A stretch of DNA of 64,000 nt from Darksidea phi (Eukaryota; Ascomycota; Dothideomycetes; Pleosporales; Lentitheciaceae): assembly GCA_030770425.1 (NCBI GenBank), contig JASJFT010000191.1:1-64000 (forward strand), given 5' to 3'. Positions 52,301-64,000 of this stretch are shown here, in pieces. Each line of letters begins with the position of its first letter. The first letter of the stretch is position 1. The position numbers and the translations under genes are program-made. The notes below the pieces were generated by a model. It had not been told where the DNA came from. It saw only the letters and a program-made list of their open reading frames with translations, and did no database searches.

Positions 52301-53782
52301 TATTATAATCTAGAAGACTATTATCTTAGATAGTTATATTAGTTTAAGATATTACTTTATATAATAGATAAGGTAATTATAAAGTTATAAGATCTAGTTT
52401 TTTAACTAAAGTAGATCTTATTTATTTTAATATATTTTATAAGCGAGCTACGAATATAAGCGAGCTATAAACCCTAAAATATACTTAAAAAGTAAAAATC
52501 TATCTTTATAACTATATATTAGTAATCTTTTAAATTTTAATAGAAGATAGATAGTACTTAGATAAAGAGGGTATTAAATTCTTAAAACTTAAAAATTAGT
52601 AGTACTTAAGTTATTAAAGTTTTATTAAATCTAAAGGCTAAAATATAGGTATCTAAAGTTATCTTAAGGAATATTAATTTTTAACTTTTAAGAATCTAAT
52701 ACCCTCTTTATCTAAATACTATCTATCTTCTATTAAACTTTAAAAGATTATTAATATATAGTTATAGAGATAGATTTTCACTTTTTAGATATATTTTAGG
52801 GTTCGTAGCTCGCTTATATTCGTAGCTCGTTTATAAAATATATTAATATTAAGTATTCTAAGACTTATTACCTCCTAGGGTTTATATTTTACTAATAAAT
52901 ATTTATAAATATTCTATAGCCTCTACTATATTAAAAGATTAAAGTTAATACTTTTTTTTACTTATAAGTAATTAAGTATAAAAGCTCCTTAGGTATAGTA
53001 TATATACTTTCTCCTTAGATTATAGCTATTATATTAAGTTATTAAATATTATCTTAACTTTAATATACTTAACTATTATACTCCTATTCTACTACTTAAA
53101 AGATTTCTTTTAGTAATATATTTAAGAATTTACCTTATATAGCTATAGTTAGTTAAGAATAAAGTTATAATTATTTATAAAAATAGTCTAAAATACTTAA
53201 GAATTTATTATTCTTATTATATCCTAAGAATTCTATATTATTATTATAATAACGTATAGCTCTTCTAGATATAATAGTATACTAGAGACTTAATATATTT
53301 ATAACTTTATATATAATAATATCTTAAGAAGATTTTATTATAGTATAAGATTCTTTTTAATAATATTTAAGTTTAATTCTATATTAAAAAGGTCTTAAAT
53401 CTATATTAGAATACTTATAAAAAGATATATCCTTATATTACTAGTAATTTATAAGGATTTACTATTAATATTTAGTTCTAGTAGTATTAAAGTAATATTA
53501 GTAACTAGAGCTTATTTTTTTTTAAGAATAAGTTAGCTTTCTCTTTTTAAATTTTATTTAATCTATTATTATATTTAAAATAATACTTCTAATAATTCTT
53601 CTTTTAATTAGTCTTAAATTAAGATATTAATACTATATTCTTAGAGTATAATAGAATTCTTAATAAAGACTATTTAGTATTACTCTATTAAGAGGGTTTT
53701 TAATTCTATTTCTTTTAGCTAGAATTACTTAAAGCTACTAAAGATATAGTATACTTTTTATTTATAGTTAAATTAAGGTTAA
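49375..53782 (-). mobile_element. RIP-degraded Ty3/Gypsy retrotransposon (D), partial
   Basis: On the minus strand, reverse transcriptase lies at about 51,930-51,560, with blocks corresponding to KLNLYKVYY (family KLDLxxAYH), FKYLVILFSL (family FEYxVMPFGL) and IYLNDILIY (family VYLDDILIY). RNase H lies at about 51,080-50,830, with a QNTYNKELFTIIKTFK-like block. Integrase would follow below ~50,800. The exact ends are not seen; the first few hundred bases (49,375-~49,600) may belong to the sequence into which Copia D inserted. On the right it is cut by Copia E at 53,783, and its 5' part may continue at 61,554. An inverted-repeat element (52,428-52,848) sits within it. Confidence 0.75.
52428..52848. 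mobile_element. MITE-like inverted-repeat element
   Basis: Two arms of about 175 bp (52,428-52,602 and 52,672-52,848) are reverse complements with a ~70-bp spacer and no coding capacity. The termini carry a doubled motif, gcgagctacgaatata followed by gcgagcta, mirrored at the right end as tcgtagctcgcttatattcgtagctcg shortened. Size and structure fit a non-autonomous DNA transposon. No clear target duplication could be set because the flanks are AT-rich. Confidence 0.7.
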
Positions 53783-54072
53783 TATTAAATAGCCTATAGT
53801 TTATAATAGTAGACTATAGGGATTTAACTAAGTAAATAGCTAGAGTATATATATATACGTACGTATAAAATAGAAATAATAAAATAATTTAATTTAAAAT
53901 AATTATTTATAGTTACTAAAGGGACTTTAGATAGAAGCCTCTTTTATCTAAAAGAATCGCGCGAAGCTCCGTACGTAGTAAATTATTAAGGAGGTAATTC
54001 GTACGTACGAATCCTATACGACTATATATAATTAAATATATAAGATTAGTACTAGAACTTAGTAAATAAATA
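53783..54072 (-). repeat. Copia E 3' LTR
   Basis: Begins tattaaatag and ends with agtaaataaata in plus-strand reading. It shares gaatcgcgcgaagctccgta with the other copy. Confidence 0.9.
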
Positions 54073-57000
54073 CTAGTAACTTTTTTTTTTCTTTTTTAAT
54101 ACTAATATTCTATCTAAACTTTTTTATACGAATACTAATCTTATATTTCCCTTCTTATATTCGTACGAAACTAATTACTAACCTTAACTACTAACGTTAT
54201 ATCTATTAGTAATAGATATTAACCCCCTATTAGTATAATTAAACTACTAGCGAATAAGGTATAGTCTTAATTAGATCTAATTATTAGGTATCTACTAATT
54301 CGTTTATTAGTAGGACTATATAAATAGGATTAGTATAGCTTTTCTTTATATAAAGAAGAAATCTATTTATACTATATTATATAATATTATATAATAGGAT
54401 TCTAATTATCGCTTTAACTAATTATAAAACGGTAGACGTTTACCTATAGATTAGAATTAAATAATTAAGTATTTATACGAGGGGTAGTAAGAGTAGTTTT
54501 ATAGTACCTCTTTTTATATAAAAAGAAAGTAAAAGTAGAATTAAATTATATAAAAGGAGAGTAGTTTATAGGTCGTATTTCTATTTATAATAAGTAAACG
54601 GCTCGAGGAATTAAGTAAATAGATTAAGAATAGCGAACGAATAGATTAAGGGTAGTAAGTAAACGGATTAAGATAGATAGTAGATATAGATAGGGGGCTA
54701 ATCTCCCCCTTTATAACTTTTCTTTCTTAAATCTAAATCTTACTATCCTCTATACAATTTATTCCTTTTAGTTTAGCTCTTCTTTCTTTTTATATAAATA
54801 CTAATTCTTAGTAGAACTTTAAAAATCTTAAATTTTAAAACCTCTTTATACGAAATAGTCCTCGTCTTTACTTAGACTACTAGTACTACTAGTATAACTA
54901 CTAGTACTTCTAGTATCTCTTTTTAAGGTCTTATTATACGTACTACACCGACTTACCTCTCTATCTTCCTATCTACTAGGTAGCTAAATAGTAGAGCCTT
55001 TATACGAGACTTTTATATTAATATAAGTATTTTTCCTCTTTTTCGTATAAAGGATTTTAATATTTCTTAAAATAAAGAGAGGGCTATAGTAGTAATAATC
55101 TTATACGATATCGAGTTATAAGTAGTCCTAAATATAAATATTTAGAAGTTTATTATAAAAATTATATAAAGGGAGAAGTACTTTTATATAGTACTTATAT
55201 AGAGTTATAGTATAACTCCCGTTACTTCTTATTAAGAGCGTTATAGTCGTATAATAAGGGACTCTAAGCCCTTTATTAAATACTATATAGTATCTAGCTT
55301 TTAGAGTAGTATCTATACTTCGTATATATAGTAGTTATACGGAATTTAATACGACTACTACGACTAGTAGGTACGAGTATTAGAGAAGGGAGGAAGAAAA
55401 AGAAGGAGGTAGAAGGTAGAAGGAAGGATAGAGAGGGGGGGGTTTCCTTTATTTTTCCTTTATTTTTCTTTTATAATTAACTAAAATAGATAGAAAAAGT
55501 TTATACTTTATAAGAATAATTATACTTTATATAAACTATAGTAATAAAAGGAAGATAGAAAAAAAATAAATAGCTAAGTATATAACTTAGTTTCGTATAG
55601 GACTAATTATATCTATATATTAGTTAAGCCGATTAATAGATACTTTAATATTAACTATAAGCTTATTTGTATAAATAAGCTATACTAGTAATATATTAGC
55701 TATCTTCTTTATAAAGATATCTACTAAGTTATCTTTACTATTAATCTATTAAATTTCGTTAATCTCGCGTTTCTCGTATAATTTACGAAGGGATATAATA
55801 TTAATTATAAGCCTCTTCTTATTTATCTTATCTAGCTTAATAAGATAATTATATAGCGATTTTAAATTAGTATAGATTACTACTAGAATTACTAGAAGAT
55901 TAAGGTTATATATAATCTAGTATAGGGTCGTACTTAATATAATAGTATAATCGAATCTACTAACTATACTATATAGCTTACTAGCTAGTATACTATATAT
56001 AACTCGCTTATACTTAATAGAATTCTAATATATAATATTACTATATAGTTAGAATTTATTACTATTATTTATATAAGCTTCGTTAGCTAGTATAATTAAG
56101 AATCTAAGCTATAAGCTTAAATCCTTATTATTTATAAATAAGCTATTAGTAAAGATAAATAGCTTTATACGACTTAAATTAATTAGTACGTATATTAGTC
56201 TAAAATCTATATTATCTATTTACTACTTAATTTATATATTAAGTACTTTAATATCTTTAGGCGATAGTTTCGTAGTTTATATAGCGATTAATATATTAAA
56301 AACTACTTTAGATTAATATACTAAAGCGATATAGGTACCTTATACGTACTACTTAATATACTACTAGGTAGTATTCTATACTATTAGATTAATTATACGA
56401 AGGAGTTTAGCTTATTCTCTCTAAAGTAGAATAATATTCCTATTATCTTCGTACGTAACCTTACTACTATTAAACTCTAGTAATTAATTCTTTACTAGGA
56501 TAGTCTTTAGTTTCGTATAGAGATTAGTAAAATATAGTATCTTCTTCTCCTTTTATAAGAACTAGGGTATAACGGCGCTAAGGATATTATCTATCTATAT
56601 CTTTATAATTCCGAAGATATCTTTACCTTCGTATATAACTAGTAAGTATAAATCGTATAATAAAATCTATATTTCTAGCTTTTCTTTATAGTAGTTATAG
56701 TATATCTTAAACTAGTATAGTCCTAATTCTACTATATTATATAGAGACTTTACTACTCTTAGAATCGAGTTTAGAGGGAAGAAGTATTAGATATCCTTAG
56801 GTAGTCTAGTATATAGTATATAAAAGAGTTTATTAGTTAATTATATATAGGCTTAAATAATATCCCTAAGCTTATACTATATACTATATAATACTATTAA
56901 TACCACTCTAATAGCTAGAATTAGTTATTAGCTTATCTTCTAGATAGTTAGAAATTAAGTAAGAATAGTCTTCTTTTCCTTATTTAAATATTCTATAAAT

Positions 57001-60000
57001 ACTAGCCGGGACTTTTTATATAGCTATATATTCTTTTCTTTAACCTCTTATATAAGACGAAGGTTAAAGATCTAGCTAGAATACTTAGTAGGATTAAACT
57101 ACTTAATCTAAAAGATTCTATTACTAATAAGTATATTTACCTTCGTACGATCTAATTCTTTAAAGGGTTCTCTAGGTATATTAATAATACTATCTATATA
57201 AAGTTTAACTACTAGTTTATAATTATCTTTTTTCTACTAGATTAGGAAAGTATCTATAATTAGTATAGAATTCCTTCGAGGTCTTTCTCTACTTTATTTC
57301 TTTAATTCTTTAACTTATACGGGAGGGAATTCTTCTTTTCTTAATCTTCTATACTTCCTCGTATATAATTATTTAACTTAAATTAGAATAGGTTTATTAG
57401 AATTAGTATTTTTACTTAATTAGTCGTTAGTTTTATATAGAGAAGTCTATTTATAATAGTATTTCTTAACTTATATATATTATATAATAAGTAGTCTATT
57501 ATCTAAATAGATAGTAATATCTCTACCTTTAATTCCTATAATTTTATATAGGTCTATCTAACCTTTCTTCTCTCTCTATATTATAACTTCTATCTTAAGA
57601 GAGAGGTTAAGAATATTATATAATAGTCCGTTTCTTATATTTAATATATAGTTAATATCTAGCTTTATATATTCTACTTAAATTATTTTAATAGCCTTTT
57701 ATACGATATTAGTATATTTAATAATATCTAGAGATAAAGAAGAATCTATATTAACTTAAGGATATACGCTAAAAATAAGTAGTATAGATATAATACTATT
57801 TAGACCTACTATATTATTTAGAGCTTTAACTACTATTTAGAGAAGTAATTCGTCTAGTATATAATTACTAAGTTTAGCTTTAAGAATATTAAATATATAT
57901 TTTAAGAGTATATACGTACGTTCTATCTTACTAATAATTTAGTATACTTTAATAGGTATCTATTAGTATTTTATTTTAATAATCTTCGTACGAGCTCTAA
58001 ATTCTTCCGAAGTAAAATTCGTACTAGAATTATATATAATATAGTCCGGTAGTTCTTAGTATATATTAATCTAATATATATAGAGTATATCCTAAGTATC
58101 TTATATAGAGAGTAATTTTAGAAATATAATAGCTTAGAAGGAAGTATTAGTATTAATTATATATAGGATATTCTTTCTACTAATCTATATAATATCGATA
58201 ATTATCTTATAATTAAAATAGGTATTATTCTTAATTAAAAACTTAAATCTCTTTAGTATAGATTTATATAATTAGTAAAAGTAGTAGAATTTTATAATCT
58301 ATTCTAGTACTAATAGGTTTACTTCGTAGCTAGTATTTATAAGTAGATTATATAATTATTCTATATAAGGGTAGTTAAAATAGTAATATAGCTAACGTAG
58401 CTCTAATTCTATAAAGAACGACGTTATATCTACTAGACTAATATTAAAGAATAGATAGCCCTATTTATATATAATAGGAATAGTTATTTTATCCTTTCGT
58501 ATAATATAATTAAGGATATTATTAAAGTAGGCTCCTAGTTAATCGGTATCTACTAGTAATAGTAAGAAGGGTATTAGGGTATCTAAGATATAGTAGATAA
58601 CTATTCTAATTAAATTCTTAATCCGTATAGTTTCTAAAGATATTATTAAATTCTATCTACTAAAGCTAATAGTTATATTATAAGGTATCTAGTTAACTTT
58701 TATATAGGAGTTCTCGTGTATATATATCTTAAGTTATACTTTCCTAATAGTTAATATTTATATAGTACTAGTATTCTATAGTTCTCCTTAGTATACTATA
58801 CGGTAATAGTCTTTAAGAAAAAATTAGTTAGTTTAAGATTAATAGTCTTTATTAATTCTATAGATATCTTCGCTAGTTATATAATAAAGGTATACTACTA
58901 ATATAAGATAATTAAGTATACGTTTACTCTCCTCGATATCTTCTTTAGATCTATTACTATTATTTTTATACGTAGTATTAATATCTACGTCGTTATTAGA
59001 AAGTTCTTTAAAGTTTATAATATAGGTAGCTATCTTATTATATAAGGACGCTTAGTAGTATATATTTTTAAAGGATATAATATACTATATCCTAGCTCTA
59101 GAATAATCCGTATAATTATAATTCGATAACTAGTAACCTTCTTTATAATAAATAAAGTATCTTTTTCTTCTTAGTCTAGTATTATTATCTCTTTCTTATA
59201 TAGTAAATAGTCTACTATATAGTTAGAATTATCTATACTAGGGTAGTTTATCTCGTACCGGGTAGTATAAGTTATACTATTAGTTAGTATAGAAAGTATT
59301 ATACGAGTTCTAGGTATATTAGTTATTACTTTATTAGTTAAGTAAGACTTATAGTACTAACTAGAGGTTACTAAATAATCCTTTATACGTTATCTTAGAT
59401 AAGAGTAAAGCTTATTTTAGCTTATAATATTCGTAATATACTTATAGTACTACTATACGAAGTTATATTTCCCTATAGAACTATAGACTAAGTATCTATT
59501 ATATTAGAATAAGCTTATTAATTATAGCTTTTAGTACCTCGTATAGTATCTTATTAGAATTCTCCTATCTTACCCGTATAAATATTATTATAGTCTAGTT
59601 AATATAGTATTAGCTATAGTTAATATCTATATTAAAGTATTTATTAAATACTTCGTATAGATACTTCTAAGTTTAGCTAAAACTAATAACTATTAGGTAG
59701 TAGATATTCGTACAACCCTTAAGAATATCTAGAAAAATATTTAAATATTAGGACTTATAGATCTTAAAATATCTATATAGTTTAATAAAAATTTATATCT
59801 TATTAGTAAGAATATTATATAGTTTACTAGTATAGTTATTTACCTTTCTCTATATCTTTTAGAATTAGATAAGCTTTTCGGGCGGAAGAGGTATATTAAT
59901 ATATTCTTAGGTTAATAGAAGTTCGTACGGGTTATATACCGGTATCGAAGCTAATTAATAGGGTAGCTATATAGCTAGTAGAGGGACTAAGACTCTTTAT

Positions 60001-61263
60001 ATAAAAGAAGGAGGCTTATATAATAGATAGGTAGATACTACTCTCTACTATAGTAAGATATCGTCGTATAAAGGGTTAGATATATACCTTAGAGGCTAAG
60101 AATCCTATTAGGTATCCTAGAGAGAAGAAGAAGAAGAAGGGGAAGAACCTTATTAGATATCCTTTCTATTCTTCTTAGGACTTAGTTCTCTCTTTATATT
60201 ATTATATAGGTTATAGACTATAAGTCTTAGGAATATTAACCTAGAACTCTTAATACTAAAGTTCTAGTATACGATATCGTATAACTTCTATAATTAGGTA
60301 GTCTTAGGATCTAAGACGGGGTATACGCCTCGCTTTTTAAAAATATACTTAAGCTCTCTCTTAAATACGTAATTAGTACGATTCTAATAACTAATAGTCT
60401 AGTCTTAAAAGTCCTCTAGAAAGCTTTATATAAAGATTTCTTCTACTCTACTTAATATATATAGTTTAGTAAGTACGTATCTAGTATACGAGTTAAGCTA
60501 GATAATATCTTCCTCTAATTTAGTATTAATATTATTAAGGTTAATCCTATTAGTTTAGTACTAAGAATCGACCTTATACTTTAGTATCGCTACTAAGATA
60601 TTTATATTATAGGAGTATTTATTATATAGAGTATTATCCCTTCTTATTATTAGTCTTTTCTCTTTTATATATAATAATAGTAGTAGGGATTCTTATTCCT
60701 ATATAGAGGATAAGGATCCTTCCTCGTCCTCTATAGGTAGGGATTAGATAGCTTATTTCGACGCTATAGTTCGATTAGTTAGTTATTACTTCTACGTTCG
60801 TACGATAGTAAGAGAGAGAAGAGAGAAGAAAGAGGGTAGATAGATAGATAGGTCGTAGGCTCGCGTTTATATAATAGTAGTTAGAGGGAGGTTATAGTTA
60901 CGTTTAAGTAACGTATAGGTATAGATTATAGACTTACGTTTATATAATATAGTTAATATAGTAGCTATACTATTACGTTCTTATTATATAGAAGTAGATA
61001 GTATATTCGTTAATTTATTAGCTATCTACTTTTATATAAAAGAAGTTAATCTTCTTTTCTATATAGATATACGAGATAGAGTTAGTATATAATACTCGTT
61101 AACTTTATCTTTACTTTCTATATAGAATAGGTATAAAATAGAGTCTAGGGTAGTCTAGGAGGTCTTTATCTTTACTCTTACTAATTTATAATTTTACTAT
61201 ACGGGGTAGAAGCTCGTTATAGTAATTTATTAGCTTCTATCGTATAGTTTAATTACTAATTAG

Positions 61264-61553
61264 TATTAAATAGTCTATAGTTTATAATAGTAGACTATAG
61301 GGATTTAACTAAGTAAATAGCTAGAGTATATATATATACATACGTACGAAATAGAAATAATAAAATAATTTAATTTAAAATAATTATTTATAGTTACTAA
61401 AGGGACTTTAGATAGAAGCCCCTTTTATCTAAAAGAATCGCGCGAAGCTCCGTATATAGTAAATTACTAAGGAGATAATCTATATATACGAATCCTACGC
61501 GACCGTATATAATTAAACGTATAAGATTAGTACTAGAACTTAGTAAACGAATA
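61264..61553 (-). repeat. Copia E 5' LTR
   Basis: 290 bp, same length and order as 53,783-54,072, ending agtaaacgaata. Differences are mainly C/T and G/A. Confidence 0.9.
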
Positions 61554-63050
61554 GTTAGAAACCTTTAGAAGAGTAACTAGTATAAGAGTAAAGTATACTA
61601 TTATCTTTATATTCTATAAAATATATTTAAACTATATTTAAGTTTATATATTTTTTAATTAGCTACTTTTTTATATTTTATAGTATAAAGATTCTAGATA
61701 CTTACTCTATATTATAAATATCTTTAGTATATTAGAACTTATATTATTATTAATAGGCTTTACCTTTAAGATAGTTTTATAAGTTATAAAATAATTAAAG
61801 AAGAAGTTAAAGTTATTATTCTAATATTATTTAACGTTCTAAAACTTAAAGTAATTATTAAACTTTATTAGAATAGGGTTCTTTATAAGACTCTTTAGCT
61901 TCGTTTATAACTAAGACTATATAATAACTTTATTATTATTAATAACTTAGTCTAGTAGATTATAATATATATTATTCTTAATAAGTATTATAATCTATAT
62001 AGTACGCTTAAGAGTATTAATAATAATAAAGTTAATTTAAAAGAGATTATTAATATCTCTAATCTAATAGTCTATAGCTTAGGTCGTTAGAATTCTTTTT
62101 ATTAAGTCTAATATAAAAGAGTTTCTAACCTTAATTAGATTAGATAGCCTCTAATAAGTATTATCTACTAGAAATAGACTAATTATAGTTTAATAGATAT
62201 TTACGACTAGTTTAAAGGTTATTTAGATTATTTTAAAATCTACTTTTATAGCTATAATCTAGTCGACTAATATATCTTAATATTAAAGATTAATTAATAC
62301 TTTTATTATTTTTACTAAAAGTACTTTATCTAGAACTAAAGTATAAATAGATATAATACGAAATATATCTAGATAACTACTATCTATTAGAATATTATTA
62401 GCTTCTAAGGTTAATAATATAGTAATAGAAGCTAGAAGTTAAGATTATATAAATTTACTTTTATAAGAAATATTCTTATAACTAGAAGTTCTATTATTTC
62501 TTTATATAGATTAGTAGTCTCTATTAGTCGTAGTTATTATTAGAACCTTACTAAAAGATAGTAATTTATTAAATATCTTTAATATATTTCTACTATTATA
62601 CTATATATAGATTATAAAGGTTTTAAGAATATATTAATCCTCCTAAATATTTTTAAGATTAAATAGGTCTTTTAGCTAGTAATTATTCTTATTATCTAAT
62701 TCTAATTTTTAAACTTATTATTTACTAAACTTAGAATACTACTAGTATATTTTATTAACTAATTATATATTAGAATTATTTCGTCTACTAAATAAATAGA
62801 TATTAAAGTAAGTACTCTTCTTTAAGTAAATAGTATAAAAAGATATACTAATAGCTTTAAATAGATATTATATAATATAATTAATAAAAACTTTTAAAAT
62901 ATTAGCTTTTAATATCGACGCTATACTACTAATCCTTAAAAAGAAGTAAGAAGGATTCGAATTATAAGGTATATATAAATAGATAGATATAGAAATACTA
63001 AGATAGTAAAAGAATTTTATTTAAATAAAGATAAGATAAATTTTTAAGAA
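61554..63050. other. RIP-saturated DNA, possibly the continuation of Gypsy D
   Basis: No domain recognised. Position directly across Copia E from Gypsy D, and the gttaa/gttag flanks, suggest the two sides were contiguous before Copia E inserted. This is inference only. Confidence 0.45.
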
Positions 63051-64000
63051 GACGTAATAGTAGAATATAGAATTATATAGGATTTAGTATATAACTATAG
63101 CTAGCTTAATAATAATTTAGAAGTCCTTTAGTAGAAGTAGATATAATATTTATATCTAATTATATAGTAACTTAATATCTTTTATTCTCTTATTACTACT
63201 TAGTAGCCTTTTAAATAATAATAGCCTTATTCTTTATCTTAATTAGAATATTCTACTTCTAGATTCTCTTCTTTTTATACTTTCTATATATTATAATAGT
63301 CTTAATTACTTTCTTTAAGCTTATAATTTATTTATATATAAATATAACTTTATAAGCTAATACTTTAGTACCTTTACTTAGTTAATTAATAGTTATAATA
63401 ATAGAAGTAGATAATAAGCTCTTATATCTACGTACGCGCTTATAAATTAATATTAATTAAATCTCTACTTTATATATATTATTTAATATTCTAGTCTTCT
63501 ATATAGTCTTTAATAGGGCTATTAATAATAGTATTCTTAGCTTAATATTAAGCTTTAAGATTACTACCTTTAGATTATATAGAAATAGACTAGTATCTTA
63601 AAAGCTTATATAGATATTCTTCTTTATAATAATCTTATTATAGGTTATATAGAAGATAAGTAGAAATTTAAACTTTATAATATAGCTAATATAATTATAA
63701 ATTAGACTATTAATCTAATCCTTATATATATACTTTAATAGTAAGAAATAGTCTATATTAAGTAGCTATAGAAGATATAATAAATAAATTAGTATATAAA
63801 GAGTATAGATATTATTCTTCTTATAAAGATTCTAGAATTTATTTAAGATATAATTATTATAGTTATTAAGAATTAGTAGCTAGTATACGTCTACTCTATA
63901 ATCTATTATATATTTAATAAAGTATTTTAGCTAAATAACTTCTAGATTATTATTTATTTAGTTATTATTATTAATAGTAATAGTCTAATTATCTAGTATA
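63050..64000 (-). mobile_element. Pogo/Tigger-type DDE transposase remnant, cut by the right window edge
   Basis: Minus-strand translation of about 63,880-63,060 gives blocks that match the C-terminal half of fungal Pogo-family (DDE_1) transposases once C-to-T changes are considered: a YLLYLLQLLNIDYF-like block (family THLLQPLDVGCF), then LKYIYKD.INSLI, an F.DTSLFLYN block (family FRGAGLVPFDP), then INQLSKGTKVLAYKV and a basic Lys/Arg-rich tail. The catalytic DDE region would lie at or beyond 64,000. TAG/TAA codons interrupt it, so it is dead. Confidence 0.6.

Larger units (their letters stand above)
53783..61553 (-). mobile_element. Copia retrotransposon (E), 7.8 kb, both LTRs, RIP-inactivated
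   Basis: LTRs of 290 bp (53,783-54,072 and 61,264-61,553) enclose a minus-strand Copia pol. Gag should occupy ~61,200-59,500 and integrase ~59,000-57,400. Reverse transcriptase lies at about 57,250-56,400: a LRDII.AYI block, then VVKSLYNIVELGLY (family VVKPLYGIPEAGLHW), then IIKIQIDNIL, the altered GMQTDDTL motif typical of one fungal Copia group. The end of RNase H at ~55,900-55,690 has an EINEI..INSKDNLVDIFIKK block (family NPADAxTK). About 1.5 kb of further DNA lies before the 3' LTR and is shared with Copia A. Flanks gttaa and gttag form a probable 5-bp target duplication. Confidence 0.87.

Overview
The window looks like nuclear DNA of a filamentous ascomycete (Pezizomycotina). Two features point there. 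First, about 57 kb is AT-rich DNA in which CpA and its complement TpG are almost absent while CpG survives, the signature of repeat-induced point mutation (RIP). Second, the single gene-bearing island holds a fungal-type NLR (STAND) gene with ~50-66 nt introns and a divergent DUF6601-type gene. I cannot name the species.

Layout. 1-~29,400 is RIP-saturated, nested retrotransposon wreckage: a Ty3/Gypsy element (-) running off the left edge, a 5'-truncated Copia (+, ~7,320-9,756), a Gypsy (-, 9,757-14,240), a likely Copia fragment (-, ~14,241-17,600), a Copia with both LTRs (-, 19,080-24,724), a solo-LTR-like repeat (25,362-25,689) and unassigned RIPped DNA. ~29,400-35,696 is a GC-richer island. 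On the minus strand it has a broken DUF6601-like gene. On the plus strand it has a broken SesB-like esterase / NB-ARC / TPR gene. The two diverge from a shared upstream region. At its right edge sits a tRNA-like gene followed by a T8 Pol III terminator. 35,697-64,000 is RIP-saturated again: unassigned DNA, a Copia (+, 43,801-49,374, 250-bp LTRs), a Gypsy (-) carrying a MITE-like inverted repeat, a 7.8-kb Copia (-, 53,783-61,553, 290-bp LTRs) and the C-terminal part of a Pogo-type transposase (-) running off the right edge.

Function. No clearly intact protein gene is present. The NLR gene would have encoded an immune-type receptor: an alpha/beta-hydrolase effector, a nucleotide-binding switch and a 42-residue TPR sensor. 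Its reading frame can be followed through seven introns and is broken only by 16 TAG/TAA codons, which fit Gln CAG/CAA changed by C-to-T. The six TPR units record RIP damage that falls off from the NB-ARC side toward the 3' end. The transposons are all too mutated to be active.
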